DNA of 64,000 nt from CAVPDG01 sp963702535 (GTDB taxonomy: Bacteria > Chloroflexota > Anaerolineae > Anaerolineales > UBA4823), in assembly GCA_963702535.1 (NCBI GenBank), contig CAVPDG010000007.1, positions 186,001 to 250,000 on the forward strand, read 5' to 3'. The translations under genes and the position numbers were made by a program. The number at the start of each line of letters is the position of its first letter. Within the stretch, counting starts at the first letter, position 1. The notes beneath the pieces were generated by a model. It saw nothing but the letters and a program-made list of their open reading frames with translations. It did no database searches and was not told where the DNA came from. This document shows positions 12,391-22,932 of this stretch, in pieces.

Positions 12391-12427
12391 CAGGGGCGAA
12401 GCATTCGATAGCCGAATGCTTCGCTCC
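12391..12427. repeat. REP-like palindrome (GCGAAGCATTCG type)
   Basis: Near-perfect inverted repeat, arms AGGGGCGAAGCATTCG and CGAATGCTTCGCTCCT around a five-base loop. The core GGCGAAGCATT recurs in the hairpin at 57579-57614. It has no T-tract, so it is more like a dispersed palindromic repeat than a terminator. Confidence 0.6.
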
Positions 12428-12437
12428 TGTAATATAC

Positions 12438-12581
12438 TTCAGATTCCAATACCACACCGAAGCCGAGTGGGAAGCGCTCTTCGCCGCCGAAGGTCTGCAG
12501 GTGCGCGAAAAAACTCGCTTCAGCAGCCACTACATCTTCAATTTCAACCATATTGCCTGGTATTTGACGAAAAATCCTTAG
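12438..12581 (+). pseudogene. Orphan C-terminus of a SAM-methyltransferase-like protein
   Basis: An open frame of about 48 codons running from the palindrome to a TAG at 12579-12581 reads FQYHTEAEWEALFAAEGLQV and ends NHIAWYLTKNP. This resembles the last strand region of class I methyltransferases (YHTxxEWxxLFxxAGF). There is no start codon or upstream domain, so it is a 3' gene remnant. Its stop lies 10 bases from the stop of the convergent gene. Confidence 0.5.
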
Positions 12582-12590
12582 CGCCGCCTC

Positions 12591-13299
12591 TTAGCTTACC
12601 CCCGGCTGCTCCTCTTCTCGATCTGCGGAGATCGGCGTTGGGGTGCGCGAGCGCAGCCACTTGCCCGCCAGCACCCCCAGGAACGCTGCCAGCCCCAGAG
12701 TCGAGCGCGGAGAGAAAGTCATTCCAGGTGAGAAAAAAAACCGGCGTCACCGACCCCGTTTGGATAATCGAAACCAGCCAGAATAGCCCTGCCATGGATA
12801 CGGTAAAGACCATGCTTATGATCACGCCGAACAGCGCCGCACTCTTCAGCGTGATACGGTTTACATCGCCTCGTAAATATCCGCGCAGGATGGCTGCCGG
12901 AATGAGCGCCTGGACCAGAATCAGGTAGATCATACGCGTCAGCGCCCCTTGCAGGTAGTACAGTAAAACGGGAATGCTATCCCACGGCATTGCCGATGCG
13001 GTATATAACAACCTGGCTACCAGACTGCCCACAACCGTTGCGAAGCTGATCACAATGGCGTAGGCAATCAGTCTGCCCCATCTCTGGTCGAAGACCAACG
13101 TAACCAGCGCAAAGATAACCAGGCTCATCAAAAAATCAATGGGCAGCACATAGCGCCCGCAGGCGCTCTCGCCGAAGCGCGGCCAGCACCAGGCGGTGGA
13201 CCACAGCGATACCCCCGCCAAAGCTGCCAGCGCCAATAGCAGGAGCAGGAAAGGCTTGCGGGGGAAGGTGTGGATGTTTTGGTCTTCTGGCTCGCTCAC
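12591..13299 (-). CDS. Uncharacterised integral membrane protein
   Basis: About 236 residues with six hydrophobic segments, starting MSEPEDQNIHTFPRKPFLL. In the raw frame the C-terminus turns into low-complexity sequence from residue ~200. Shifting one base near 12705 restores a membrane segment (STLGLAAFLGVLAG) and a basic tail ending PGVS at a stop at 12591-12593. One sequence error is therefore likely. No family recognised and no partner is obvious. Confidence 0.55.
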
Positions 13300-13422
13300 G
13301 GCGCCTTCCTTTTACCCGACCCAGTAGCAGCAATCTCGCCGCTATTGCCAGAGTGCTCATGCTTCATCGATAACTCTGTGCTCTCTGCGACTCTGCGGTG
13401 ATATTCCTATTTTACTCTCCAA

Positions 13423-13605
13423 TTACCTCAACACCATCATCCCCTTTCCATCCTCTATGTAGACCACCATGCCCTGCGGCACTTCCGCTGCAATCACCAG
13501 GTCGCCGCGTTCCATCGCCTCCCAGATGAGCTGGAAGGGCGCTTTGCCGTGCGCCCATTTCTCGGCGATCATCACCCCGTGCCCCGGCAGGTACAGATAC
13601 CTGCC
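13423..13605 (-). pseudogene. 3' remnant of an unknown gene
   Basis: A 60-codon minus-strand open frame reads GVMIAEKWAHGKAPFQLIW and continues to VVYIEDGKGMMVLR before a TAA. It looks like the end of a conserved protein, but its upstream side runs straight into the palindromic repeat at 13584 and a stop at 13606. It could be a short gene starting at ATG/GTG near 13575, but more likely it is a truncated remnant. Family not recognised. Confidence 0.35.
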
Positions 13606-13726
13606 CTACAGGCTCGGATGGGCGAGGATTCCAATCCGTCCCAAAGAATTATGGTAGGGCGGGATTCCATCCCGCCGGTCCGGCAGGTATAGATACCTGC
13701 CCTACAGGCTCCGAGGGGTGAGAATT
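13584..13726. repeat. REP/BIME-like palindromic pair next to RAYT
   Basis: Two direct copies (about 13584-13630 and 13682-13726) of a unit with the palindrome GGCAGGTAYAGATACCTGCC, followed by CTACAGGCTC. A second palindrome, GGCGGGATTCCATCCCGCC, lies between them at about 13656-13675. Paired palindromes directly downstream of a RAYT transposase are the classic arrangement of REP/BIME elements. Confidence 0.75.
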
Positions 13727-13740
13727 CTTTCCTGCCGTTC

Positions 13741-14262
13741 CTATTCAAAATTCATATCCGAAATACCAGGATGTTCTCCTCCAAGCCCCCAATTTTCAGG
13801 ATAATAATTTCTTGTAAACCAATGCATGTAGGAAGATTGTGTCCAATCTTCGGGGTATATCACATAACCGTGTTTGACCGGATTCCAATGAATATAATCG
13901 AAATGATTTTCCAAATCTTGTTCATCTCGAATAACATGATCCCAAAACCTGGCTTGCCAGAGTTTGAAAGGTTTATCAATGCTATACCGTTTTTTATATT
14001 CGATTGTGTAATTTGCCTTGAACCTCCTCATCACCTGAGAGAAATTTCCGCTCGAACTCTCAACACGCATCAACCAATGAAAATGATCCGGTAAAATGAC
14101 GTATGCCAGGATGCTGTACGGATGGATTTCTTTCACATTCCGGAGCACATCCCAGAATAGATCGATATTCTCCGTGGATTGCAGGTATGGAATCCGGTTA
14201 TTTGTCACATTCGTGATGAATACCATTGATTCAGGCACACAGAAGCGACGAAAGTTTGGCAT
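13741..14262 (-). CDS. REP-associated tyrosine transposase (RAYT, Y1/HUH family)
   Basis: 173 residues of the IS200-like Y1 transposase fold. The HUH motif is in PDHFHWLMR. The conserved FDYIHWNPVKHGYV block holds the presumed nucleophile Tyr and the Asn-Pro signature of RAYTs. These proteins nick single-stranded DNA at REP palindromes and are usually single-copy, domesticated genes. The gene is markedly AT-richer than its neighbours, which suggests acquisition. Palindromes lie immediately 3' of it. There is no frameshift, so it may be functional. Confidence 0.88.
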   Translation of the reverse strand: MPNFRRFCVPESMVFITNVTNNRIPYLQSTENIDLFWDVLRNVKEIHPYSILAYVILPDHFHWLMRVESSSGNFSQVMRRFKANYTIEYKKRYSIDKPFKLWQARFWDHVIRDEQDLENHFDYIHWNPVKHGYVIYPEDWTQSSYMHWFTRNYYPENWGLGGEHPGISDMNFE

Positions 14263-14422
14263 CTGCGGGAAAATCTCTCGATAAATTATTGCCTGGATAC
14301 ATTATGGCTTTCAACCAAGATCAATTCTAAACATTATCCCCATCTCTTCTTAACAATTCCTGAACATCCTTTCACTATACTGGTATCGGAGCAAGAGAGA
14401 AGCTCCGGTATCGTTTGAAAGG

Positions 14423-14811
14423 ATGTTTGCATCGCAAACCCCAAGATCATCGTCATCAGCCCGGACCGCTACCAGGCGGGCAAGATGGTCGCCTGCTTGC
14501 AGGATGCCGGTTATCAGGTAGCCTCATCCGGGATGGCGGTTCGCGACCTGGGTGATCTTTGCCGCGCATCCCCCGACATGCTCTTGCTGGAGTGGCAGCT
14601 CCCCAATTCTGATGCGCTGCACCTGGTACGCGGTATCCGCCAGGATGCCACCCTGAGGCGCCTGCCGGTGATCCTCATGGGCGCGGGTATTCGCGAGGAG
14701 GAAGCGCTGCAGGCTCTGGAAGCCGGCGCCGACCAGTGCTGGCGCGAGCCTTTCACCCCGCCTGTGCTCGTCGCCCACGTGCGCGCCTTTTTCCGCAGAG
14801 GCAAAGTATAA
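14423..14811 (+). CDS. Receiver-domain protein lacking phosphorylation residues
   Basis: A stand-alone CheY-like fold of about 125 residues. The first strand KIIVISPD is visible from 14446 although the first in-frame ATG is 14485. ATG 14423 is one frame away, so a single-base error near 14440 is likely. At the position of the phospho-acceptor Asp the sequence is LLLEWQLP (Glu), and the conserved Lys of the KPF motif is replaced (WREPFTP). The protein should therefore not be phosphorylated in the usual way and may be a constitutive pseudo-receiver. No DNA-binding domain follows. It precedes the efflux operon by 114 bases. Confidence 0.65.
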
Positions 14812-14924
14812 AAACCCATATAGTTTATTATGTTTTTTCTCAGTGTTCTCTGCGTCCTCAAATGCAGTCGGGATTTATCTCTGTGGAAAATAAGTTTTTG
14901 CACTTGAATTAGGAGGATGATCGC

Positions 14925-16634
14925 ATGAAAAATATCTCAACAACCCTGAAAGGCTGGATGCCTGCCAAGACCTCCTCTCCCCAGGTCGCCAAAAGCAGGC
15001 TGCCCGCCGCCGCATCGTGATCGGCGCCCTGGTCGTACTGGTGGTCTTGGCGGTCGCCGGCGCCCTGTACATCTACCGCCTCAACCAGCAGAAGGCTGCG
15101 ACTGCACAGGCGACCAGCGCTGCCCTGCAGACCGCCGTCGCCCGGCGCGGCGGCCTCACCGTCTCCGCCAGCGCAGCCGGCCAGGTGGTGACCTCCGGCG
15201 AGGTCAGCCTGGGCTTCGACGAGAACGGTGCGCTCTCTGAGCTGCTCGTCAAGGTCGGCGACCAGGTCACCCAGGGGCAGGTTCTGCCCGCCTCACCACC
15301 GACGAATCCGTCGAGGATATCGCCCTGGCGCTCGCCGAAGCAAAGCTGAGCGTGCTCACCGCCCAGCAAGCCCTGGACGACCTGACATCGTCAAACGCCC
15401 TGGCAGCCGCCCAGGCGCTGAAAGATGTCGAAGACTACCAGCAAGGGCTGGAAGACCTGCAGAACCCGGAATTGCGCCAGGCGCAGGCTGCCCAGGCTGT
15501 TGCCGAAGCCCAGGAAGCGGTCAATAGCGCCATGAGTCTGTATAACGGTGTGCGCTCCACCACCGACGCGGCCACCATCGCCAAAGCCAAGGCGGAGCTA
15601 ACCATCGCCGCCAACAAGCTGCAGGAAGCCAGGGATCGCTACGACGATTACGCCGGCAAGCCGGATACTTCTCTGGAGAAAGCCGCCAAGACGCTCAAAT
15701 ACAACACCGCCCTCACCGCCTACAACACCGCCCTGCGCTATTACAACGCCGTCACAGGTACGGGCGGTCAGGTCGACCTGGCGCAGACCGCCGCCGATCT
15801 GGCTGCCGCCCAGGCGAAGCTGGCTGAAGCGCAGCGTGAGGCCGAGCGCATCGCGGACGGCGCCACCCCGGGTGAGATCGCCCTGGCAGAAGCCAACCTG
15901 GCTACCGCCCAGGCGAAGTACGACACACTGGAAAACGGCCCCGACCCGGCAGAAGTCGCACGCGCCGAGGCTGAGCTGGCTAGCGCTAAGGCGAAATTAG
16001 CCGTCGCCGAGCAGAACCAGACTGTCATCGAGCTGGCAGCACCCATGGACGGCGTCATCCTGACCATTGACGCCAGCGTGGGCGAAGAGGTCGAGGCCGG
16101 CGCCTTCATAACCATGGCCGATCTCACCCAGCCCCTTCTGCAGGTTTACCTGGACGAGACCGACGTGGATAAAGCCATCGTCGGCTACGAAGCCGATGTT
16201 ACCTTCGATTCGCTCCCCGACCAGACCTTCACCGGTCACATCATAGAGGTCAACCCCAGCCTGCAATCCGTCTCGGGTGTTTCCGCCGTGCTGGTGATGG
16301 TGCAGCTCGACGGCAATTCTTACGCTAAGTCGCAAATGCTGCCGGTGGGCTCTAACGCCTCGGTGGAGGTCATCGGCGGGCGCACGGAGAACGCCGTGCT
16401 CGTCCCGGTGAGGCTCTACACGCGGATCAGCCCCGGCGAGTACGCCGTCTTCGTCATGGAGAACGGCGAGCCCCGCTTGCATCTGGTCACAGTCGGCTTG
16501 CAGATTATACCTACACCAAGATCACCAGCGGCGTGAGCGCCGGCGATGTGGTCACCACCGGCTTGATCGAAACCGCCGGCCTCATCCGCCTCAGCCGCGG
16601 CTACGCCGCAGGAGTGATCCACCGTGAAGCGTAA
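14925..16634 (+). CDS. HlyD/RND-type periplasmic adaptor subunit 1 (MacA-like)
   Basis: AGGAGG precedes ATG 14925. The protein has a cytoplasmic start, one membrane anchor (VVLVVLAVAGALYIY), a biotinyl-lipoyl half (VSLGFDENGALSELLVKVGD), a long Ala/Gln-rich coiled hairpin at about residues 130-360, the second lipoyl half (APMDGVILTIDASVGEEV) and a beta-barrel domain. Frames shift near 15000, 15295 and 16505. Correcting the last gives DYTYTKITSGVSAGD and a stop at 16634. MacA-like adaptors link an inner-membrane ABC transporter to the outside. It overlaps the start of the second adaptor, so the two are translationally coupled. Confidence 0.8.
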
Positions 16635-18324
16635 GCTCCTCATCGCATCCTCGTCCTGGGTTGCCTGGCACTGCTTGCCGGTGTGGGCTACGCCTATACT
16701 TCCGGGCAGGGTTGGGACGGGCTGGCTGCCTCCCGCTCGGCGGATAGCACGAGCAGCATCACGCAGGCTGTGGCGAGCGTGGGCGAAATCACCGTCTCTG
16801 CCAGCGGCACGGGAGAAATCGTCCCCGTCTCCGAGGTCTCGCTAGGCTTCCAGCAGGCTGGCGAGCTGGCTGAGCTGAATGTGCAGCCAGGCGATTGGGT
16901 CAAAGCCGGCGACGTGCTGGCTCGCCTGCAGGTGGACCGCAGCCAAGCCAAGCTGGCCGCCACCTTCGCCGCCGCCCAATACGACCTCGTTGTCGCCCAG
17001 CAGGCGCTGGACGACCTTTACGCCAGCGCAGATCATGCCGCAGCACAGGCGCTCGTCGCCCTGGAGCAGGCTGAGGATAACCTGGCCAGCGTGCAGGATA
17101 ACGCCATCGCGCTGGCGCAGCAAGCCTTAGCGCAGGCTGAGCAAGCCGTGCAGGACGCCCAGGAGCAGCTCGCCATCTTGAACGCCCGGCCCTCGCAGGC
17201 TGTAAAAGACGTGGCGCTCTCCGCCATGCTGTTCAAAGAGAAAGACCTGCAAGCCCTGGACGAGCAGATCGCCCGCCTGACCAACCAGGTCAAGACCGCC
17301 CCCATCCAGATGAAGGATCGCCTGCGCCAGCAGCTTGCCCAGCTCAAGATCCGTTCCATCGAGCAAAAAGCCGAGCTGGATAAGCGCCAGGCAGCTTACC
17401 AGGACATGGGCGCCTCAGCCGACCCCGACGAGCTTGCCCTGCCCAGGCGACCCTGGTCACCGCTCTGGCGCAGCTCGCCCTGGCGCAGGAGGATTACGCC
17501 GCTGCCGCCGCCGGACCCTCCGCCGGCGTCCTGGCTGAAGCCCAGGCTAGCTTAGCCGGCGCACAGGCGGAGTGGGAGCGCCTGAAAGACGGTCCCGACC
17601 CGCGTGAGATTGCTATGGCTGAAGCGAGGCTGGCTGCCGCCCAGGCGAAGCTCGCCCTCGCGCAGCAGGATACCCTGCTGATCGACCTGACCGCCCCGAT
17701 GGACGGTGTGGTCACCGCCGTAGACGCCACCGCCGGCGACCGCCTGGCTTCTGGCAATTTCATCACCCTGGCAGACGCCGAGCCTCCCTATGCTCGAGAT
17801 CATCCTGGACGAAGTCCGATTACAACGCCGTCCAGGTGGGCTACCAGGTGAAAGCCGTCTTCGACGCCTTCCCGAATACCACCATCACCGGTGAAGTGGT
17901 GCGGGTTTACCCCAGCCTGTCCACTTCCAGCAGCGATGCGGCGGACTTCCCCGGCATGCCCGGTGCAGATGAAGGCCCACGCATCTTGGTTATCGAGGAT
18001 AGCGCCGGCTCGACACACGCCCTGGTGCGCCTGGATAGCGACCTCCACGCCCGAGTCCATCGTCCCGCTCGGCTTCACCGCCGCCGTGGAGGTGATCTCT
18101 GCTGAAGCACAGGATGTTCTCCTGGCGCCCGTTGTTGCCCTGCACGAGACGAATTCCGGCGGGTATGTCGTCTACGTGGTAAATGGGGACATGCTCGAAG
18201 AGCGCGCCGTCACCGTTGGTTTGCAGGATTACACCAGCGCCCAAATGTTCAGCGGGCTTAGCGCCGGCAAGTCCGTCTCCCTGGATGAGGCGCCTGCCGC
18301 CCTGACCGCAACAGGAAGTGAATA

Positions 18325-18325
<1 letters not shown>
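16624..18325 (+). CDS. HlyD/RND-type periplasmic adaptor subunit 2 (MacA-like)
   Basis: Starts at GTG 16624 inside the end of the first adaptor. It has an N-terminal anchor, a lipoyl half (VSLGFQQAGELAELNVQPGDW), a long coiled hairpin with many Ala/Gln heptads (about residues 130-370), a second lipoyl half (APMDGVVTAVDATAGD) and a barrel domain ending near HETNSGGYVVYVVNGD. Frames shift near 16675, 17440, 17795 and 18045. It is a paralogue of the preceding gene with the same order of domains. Its stop codon overlaps the ATG of the ATPase (TAATG). Having two adaptors for one pump suggests a hetero-oligomeric adaptor ring or recent duplication. Confidence 0.78.
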
Positions 18326-19174
<849 letters not shown>

Positions 19175-20403
19175 ATGCACATTAAAAAAGTGCTCCACAT
19201 CGCCTGGAAGGGCTTGGCCGCAACAAACTGCGCTCGCTGCTCACCATGCTGGGCGTGATCATCGGCGTGGCCGCTGTCATCGTCATGATCGCCATCTCCG
19301 CCGGCACCGAGCCACCATCCGCGACCAGATCACCAGCCTGGGCTCCAACCTGATCTATGTCCAGGCGGCCTTGATGCGCATGGGTCCCGGCAGGCGGTCC
19401 GCCGGCGGCGGGCTGATCTATGACGACGCCAGGGCGATCCGCGAGAACCTCGGCGGCGTCAAGGGCGTCGATGTCACGAGATAGCTCCGAGACGGTCAAA
19501 TTCGGCGACTACCGCTCGAAGGCGTCACCATCCAGGGCACCACCGCCGGTTTCCCCTCCGTGCGCGACATGACCCTGGCCGCCGGGCGCTTCTTCACCCA
19601 AGTTGATCTCGACCGCAAGCGCGGGGTGGCGGTGCTGGGCGCCACGCTGGCGAAGAGCTGTTTGGCGAACGCCGACCCCATCGGCGCGGTGATCACCGCG
19701 GGCGACGCCAAGCTCACCGTGATCGGCGTGTTCGCCCAGCGGCCTGGTGGGCAGCACCGACTTCGACGCCATGCTCTACACCCCCATCACCGTCGTCTTC
19801 CACAAATTCACCTCCTCCATGCTTGCGCGTGATGATGGGCGATCAGCGTGCGCCACGATCTATGTCGAGCTGGAGGACGGCGCCGACCTGGACACGTGAT
19901 CATCCAGATCACCCTGCTGCTCGCCAAGCCGCCACGAGGTCAGCGTGGACGAGCCCGACTTCACCGTGCCCACCCAGGAAGATGTGATCCACCACCCAGG
20001 AATCGACCACGGAGACCTTCCGCAGCCTGCTGGCCTGGGTGGCGGGCGTCTCGCTGATCGTCGGCGGCATTGGCATCATGAACATCATGCTGGTCAGCGT
20101 CACCGAGCGCACGCGTGAGATCGGCATCCGCCAGGCGGTGGGCGCCACGCCCAGCGACATCCGCTTGCAGTTCCTCTCCGAGGCGCTGATGCTCAGCCTG
20201 GTCGGCGGGCTGCTGGGCGTGCATCGCCGGGGTCGGCGGGTCCTGCCTGTTCGGTCGCGCTCGGCGACATGCGCACCGAGGTGGTGCCCCAGCATCATCC
20301 TGCTGGCTTTCTCCGCAGCCGCGCCGTGGGCATCTTCTTCGGCTTCTACCCCGCCAACAAAGCCGCCCAGCTCGACCCGATCGAGGCGCTGAGGCATGAA
20401 TAA
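19175..20403 (+). CDS. ABC transporter permease (MacB/FtsX family), frameshifted
   Basis: Joined frames give an N-terminal anchor (MHIKKVLHIAWKGL, then LLTMLGVIIGVAAVIVMIA), a periplasmic MacB-like core domain (SLGSNLIYVQA, VLGATLA, DPIGAVI), and the FtsX C-terminal membrane domain (IVGGIGIMNIMLVSVTERTREIGIRQAVGA and LSEALMLSLVGGLLG). It ends EALRHE at 20403. At least eight frame changes occur in 1.2 kb, the worst density in the window. MacB-type permeases move substrates by mechanotransmission with a HlyD adaptor. The ribosome site before 19175 is weak. Confidence 0.78.
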
Positions 20404-20492
20404 GGTTCTATCCGAAAATGGACGGGAGTACCGCAACATCGGAGACCCCTCGAATTTTCGGGCAGGTCCTAAAACCAATTTGGAGTATCGAT

Positions 20493-21164
20493 ATGAAAAA
20501 ATCCACACTACCCTTATTTTTCACCCTGCTTGCCGCTCTTGCGCTTAACTCTTCCGCCTGCAGCAAGGCTCAGGCGCGGGTGAGCGCCGCTACTCCCGGC
20601 AATGGGCAGAGCCCCCAGTTGGATCCGCGGACGCAGCTCGCCCTGGGCACCCTTGCCCTGGAAGACACTCCCAACGCCGTCACCGCCAAGCAGGCGCAGG
20701 CGTTGCTGCCCCTGTGGAAAGCCCCAACAGCCTCACCGGCGCCGATAACGTCGCCAGCGAGGAGATGAGCGGCCTCTTCAACCAGATCGAAGAGGGCATG
20801 ACCGCCGAGCAGGTGCAAGCCATCCAGGCACTGGACCTCTCCGGGCAGGCGATGGCTGACCTGGCGAGCCAGTACGGCTTCCAGATGGGCGGCGGCGGTG
20901 GACCGGGAAACCTGACGCCCGAGATGCAGTCCACCCTGCAAGCGGCGCGCGGTTCCGGGCAGGCGCCCGAAGGGTCGACCCCTGGCAGCGGTCCCCCGCC
21001 GGATATGGGCGCCGGTGGTGGTCCGTTTTTTGTGTTCCGCGGCGAAAGTGGTGGCGGGCAGGGCTTTTTCCGCCAGGGCTCCGAGAGCGGCAGCAGCGCC
21101 GCCACAGGGGAACCCCATCTTCCAGGCCGTGATCACCCTGCTGGAGGGGAAGGTACAACAATAA
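20493..21164 (+). CDS. Putative lipoprotein of the efflux operon
   Basis: ATG 20493 with GGAG ten bases upstream. The N-terminus (MKKSTLPLFFTLLAALALNS) ends in SSAC, a plausible though imperfect lipobox. The mature part has a short helical domain (MTAEQVQAIQAL) followed by a Gly/Pro-rich region. The frame shifts near 20720 and again near 21110, after which PIFQAVITLLEGKVQQ leads to a stop at 21164. It lies 89 bases after the permease and is probably the last gene of the efflux operon. Small proteins of this kind often follow MacAB-like operons, but its role is unknown. Confidence 0.55.
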
Positions 21165-21189
21165 ATACCTGCAATAGAAAACAAATGTG

Positions 21190-21288
21190 CTAGGGGGCGC
21201 GGCAAGCACGCTGCAATAAATGGATTAGTAGAGGCGGGGCGAGCACGCTGCATCAGACAGGTTAGAGCTTTCTTGACCGCGCCCCTAG
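21190..21288. repeat. Palindrome-flanked intergenic repeat
   Basis: Arms CTAGGGGGCGCGG (21190-21202) and CCGCGCCCCTAG (21277-21288) bracket two direct copies of GGCR-AGCACGCTGCA (about 21198 and 21234). It fits the REP-like elements elsewhere in the window. Confidence 0.5.
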
Positions 21289-21421
21289 ATCATAACTCGT
21301 CAGAAATCGGGGTATCTCGGTGCGGATCCTTAGGATTTTCTCTAATCTCTCCGAACAAATGTTCTGATTTATAATCAGAGTTATCCTATCCAATATTAAT
21401 TCTTAACCGGGAAGAAATCCT

Positions 21422-21806
21422 ATGAACCGCTTCACCCATTTCGAGCTTGTCACAACCGACCTGGAGAAGACCGTCGGAGTTCTACCGCGAGGTCTTCGGC
21501 TGGCAGGTGGACAAGTGGGAAGGTCCCGTCGAGTACTGGCTGGTCAGGGAGCGGCGACTAAGGACACACCGGGCATCAACGGCGGGCTGATGCTTGCGGG
21601 TCCGGAGATGACCGGCACGATCAACACCGTCGATGTGGACGACATCGACAGTCGTGCTCGCCAAAGCCCTTGCCCTGGGGGGCGCCGAGGTGGCGAATGC
21701 CCAAGGTCCTGATCCCCGGCGTGGGTTACCAGGCGTACATCAAAGACAACAGCGGTATCGTCGTCGGTTTGCATCAAGCCCTCCCCGAGGCGGGCATGTG
21801 GTGTAA
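21422..21806 (+). CDS. VOC-family (glyoxalase/bleomycin-resistance fold) protein
   Basis: Opens MNRFTHFELVTTDLEKTV and, after correcting shifts near 21478, 21550, 21650 and 21705, reads FYREVFGWQVDKWEG, GGLMLAGPEMTGTINTVDVDD and VGYQAYIKDNSGIVVGLHQA. These are the two beta-alpha-beta-beta-beta halves of a VOC domain of about 125 residues. Enzyme activity cannot be assigned. The 3' boundary is approximate. A second VOC protein follows at 21988. Confidence 0.7.
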
Positions 21807-21987
21807 AGGGATTAAAACACGAAGAACACAAAGTTATCACGAAAGGCGCAAAGTAGCTGGGAAATAAAGATCCCGTTCGTCCTTTTTATCAATCATCTTT
21901 GAGCCCTTTGTGCCCCCTTTTGTGTCCTTCGTGGTTTGATGGATAATTTTCATGCCAGTTTCTAATCGAACTGAGGAGTGAAGAATC

Positions 21988-22465
21988 ATGCAAAACTTTT
22001 CCAGCATGTCTTGTGGTTCGACGATCAAGCCGAAGGGGCGGTGAACTTCTACACCTCGCTCTTCCCCGGCTCATCCATCGGGAGCATAGCTGGCGTTACT
22101 CCCAGGGGGTGCTCGGTGAGCCCGGCTCGGTATTAACCGTCACCTTTCACATGAACGGGCAAGAGTTTATGGCGCTCAACGGCGGCCCGGTCTACTCCTT
22201 TACCCCGGCCATCTCCTTCGTCGTCTACTGCGAGACGCAAGCCGAGGTACACGACTACTGGCAAGCGCTGGTGGAAGGCGGGCACGAAGGAGCAGTGCGG
22301 CTGGCTCGTCGACCGCTACGGGCGTCTCCTGGCAGATCGTGCCCACTGCCCTGGGCGAGCTGATGTCTGACCCTGACCCCGAGAAGGTGCGCCGATGTGA
22401 ATTAGCTGATGCTCAAGATGGTCAAGCTGGATATCGCCGGGCTGAGGAAGGTGTACGAGGCCGTA
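21988..22465 (+). CDS. PhnB-like VOC protein (3-demethylubiquinone methyltransferase fold)
   Basis: GAGGAG precedes ATG 21988. With shifts corrected near 22000, 22090, 22285 and 22400 it reads QHVLWFDDQAEGAVNFYTSL, FHMNGQEFMALNGGP, FTPAISFVVYCETQAEV and LVDRYGVSWQIVPTALGEL, the standard layout of the PhnB/YdcJ-type VOC family of about 155 residues. The family is often annotated as 3-demethylubiquinone-9 methyltransferase, but most members are uncharacterised. The stop is near 22465 after KVYEA. Confidence 0.75.
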
Positions 22466-22475
22466 ATTTTCCTTA

Positions 22476-22510
22476 CAGCGGAGCGTTCCCAAGGAGGGAA
22501 TGCTCCGCTG
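22476..22510. repeat. REP-like palindrome
   Basis: Perfect 15-bp arms (CAGCGGAGCGTTCCC with one G-T-type mismatch) around a 5-base loop at 22491-22495. Similar in shape to the GCGAAGCATT palindromes at 12391 and 57579. It overlaps the 3' end of the minus-strand gene. Confidence 0.55.
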
Positions 22511-22924
22511 CGATAACGATTGTCCCACTCCAACCGTTCGATGGCGCGTTTACAGAGTTCTTCAATGCTGGCGTCCGTGCTTTTTTACGCTCGAATTCGA
22601 TTAAACGTTCAGCCAGTTCCCGATCGTGCTTCACCCTCGCAAGTAATTTTTCGTAATAATTCTTCTGGTCGGGAATGACCTGGTGTCTGGTCCAGAAGGT
22701 GGCTGCGGAGCCGCCGGGGCAGGTAATCACGTCTTCTTCTGCGACACCGGCTTTTAGCGTCGGTTGCGGGCTGCTGCCAGAATCGCCGAGGACGAAACTT
22801 AATATCCCGACCAGTATCCCGAGAACAGTCAGCCCAATCCAAATCTGATTGAACCATTGTCGATATCGAAATAAGATAAAAAGTAAAAATATAACCGCAG
22901 TCACTCCCCCGATTATGGCTGCAA

Positions 22925-22932
22925 GCTCCGTG
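22925..22932. repeat. Target-site duplication, left copy
   Basis: GCTCCGTG at 22925-22932 matches GCTCTGTG at 24395-24402 in seven of eight bases, directly abutting the two inverted ends of the insertion sequence. Confidence 0.75.

Larger units (their letters stand above)
22473..22932 (-). pseudogene. 3' part of a membrane-protein gene interrupted by an IS
   Basis: From the insertion point at 22932 the minus strand reads TELAAIIGGVTAVIFLLFIL, a second membrane segment (WIGLTVLGILVGILSFVLG), and a soluble tail with CPGGSAATFW, ending at a stop at 22473. The only start inside is a GTG within the IS end, so the 5' part is missing here. It continues on the other side of the element at 24403. The last 13 codons lie over a palindrome at 22476-22510. 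Family not recognised. Confidence 0.55.
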
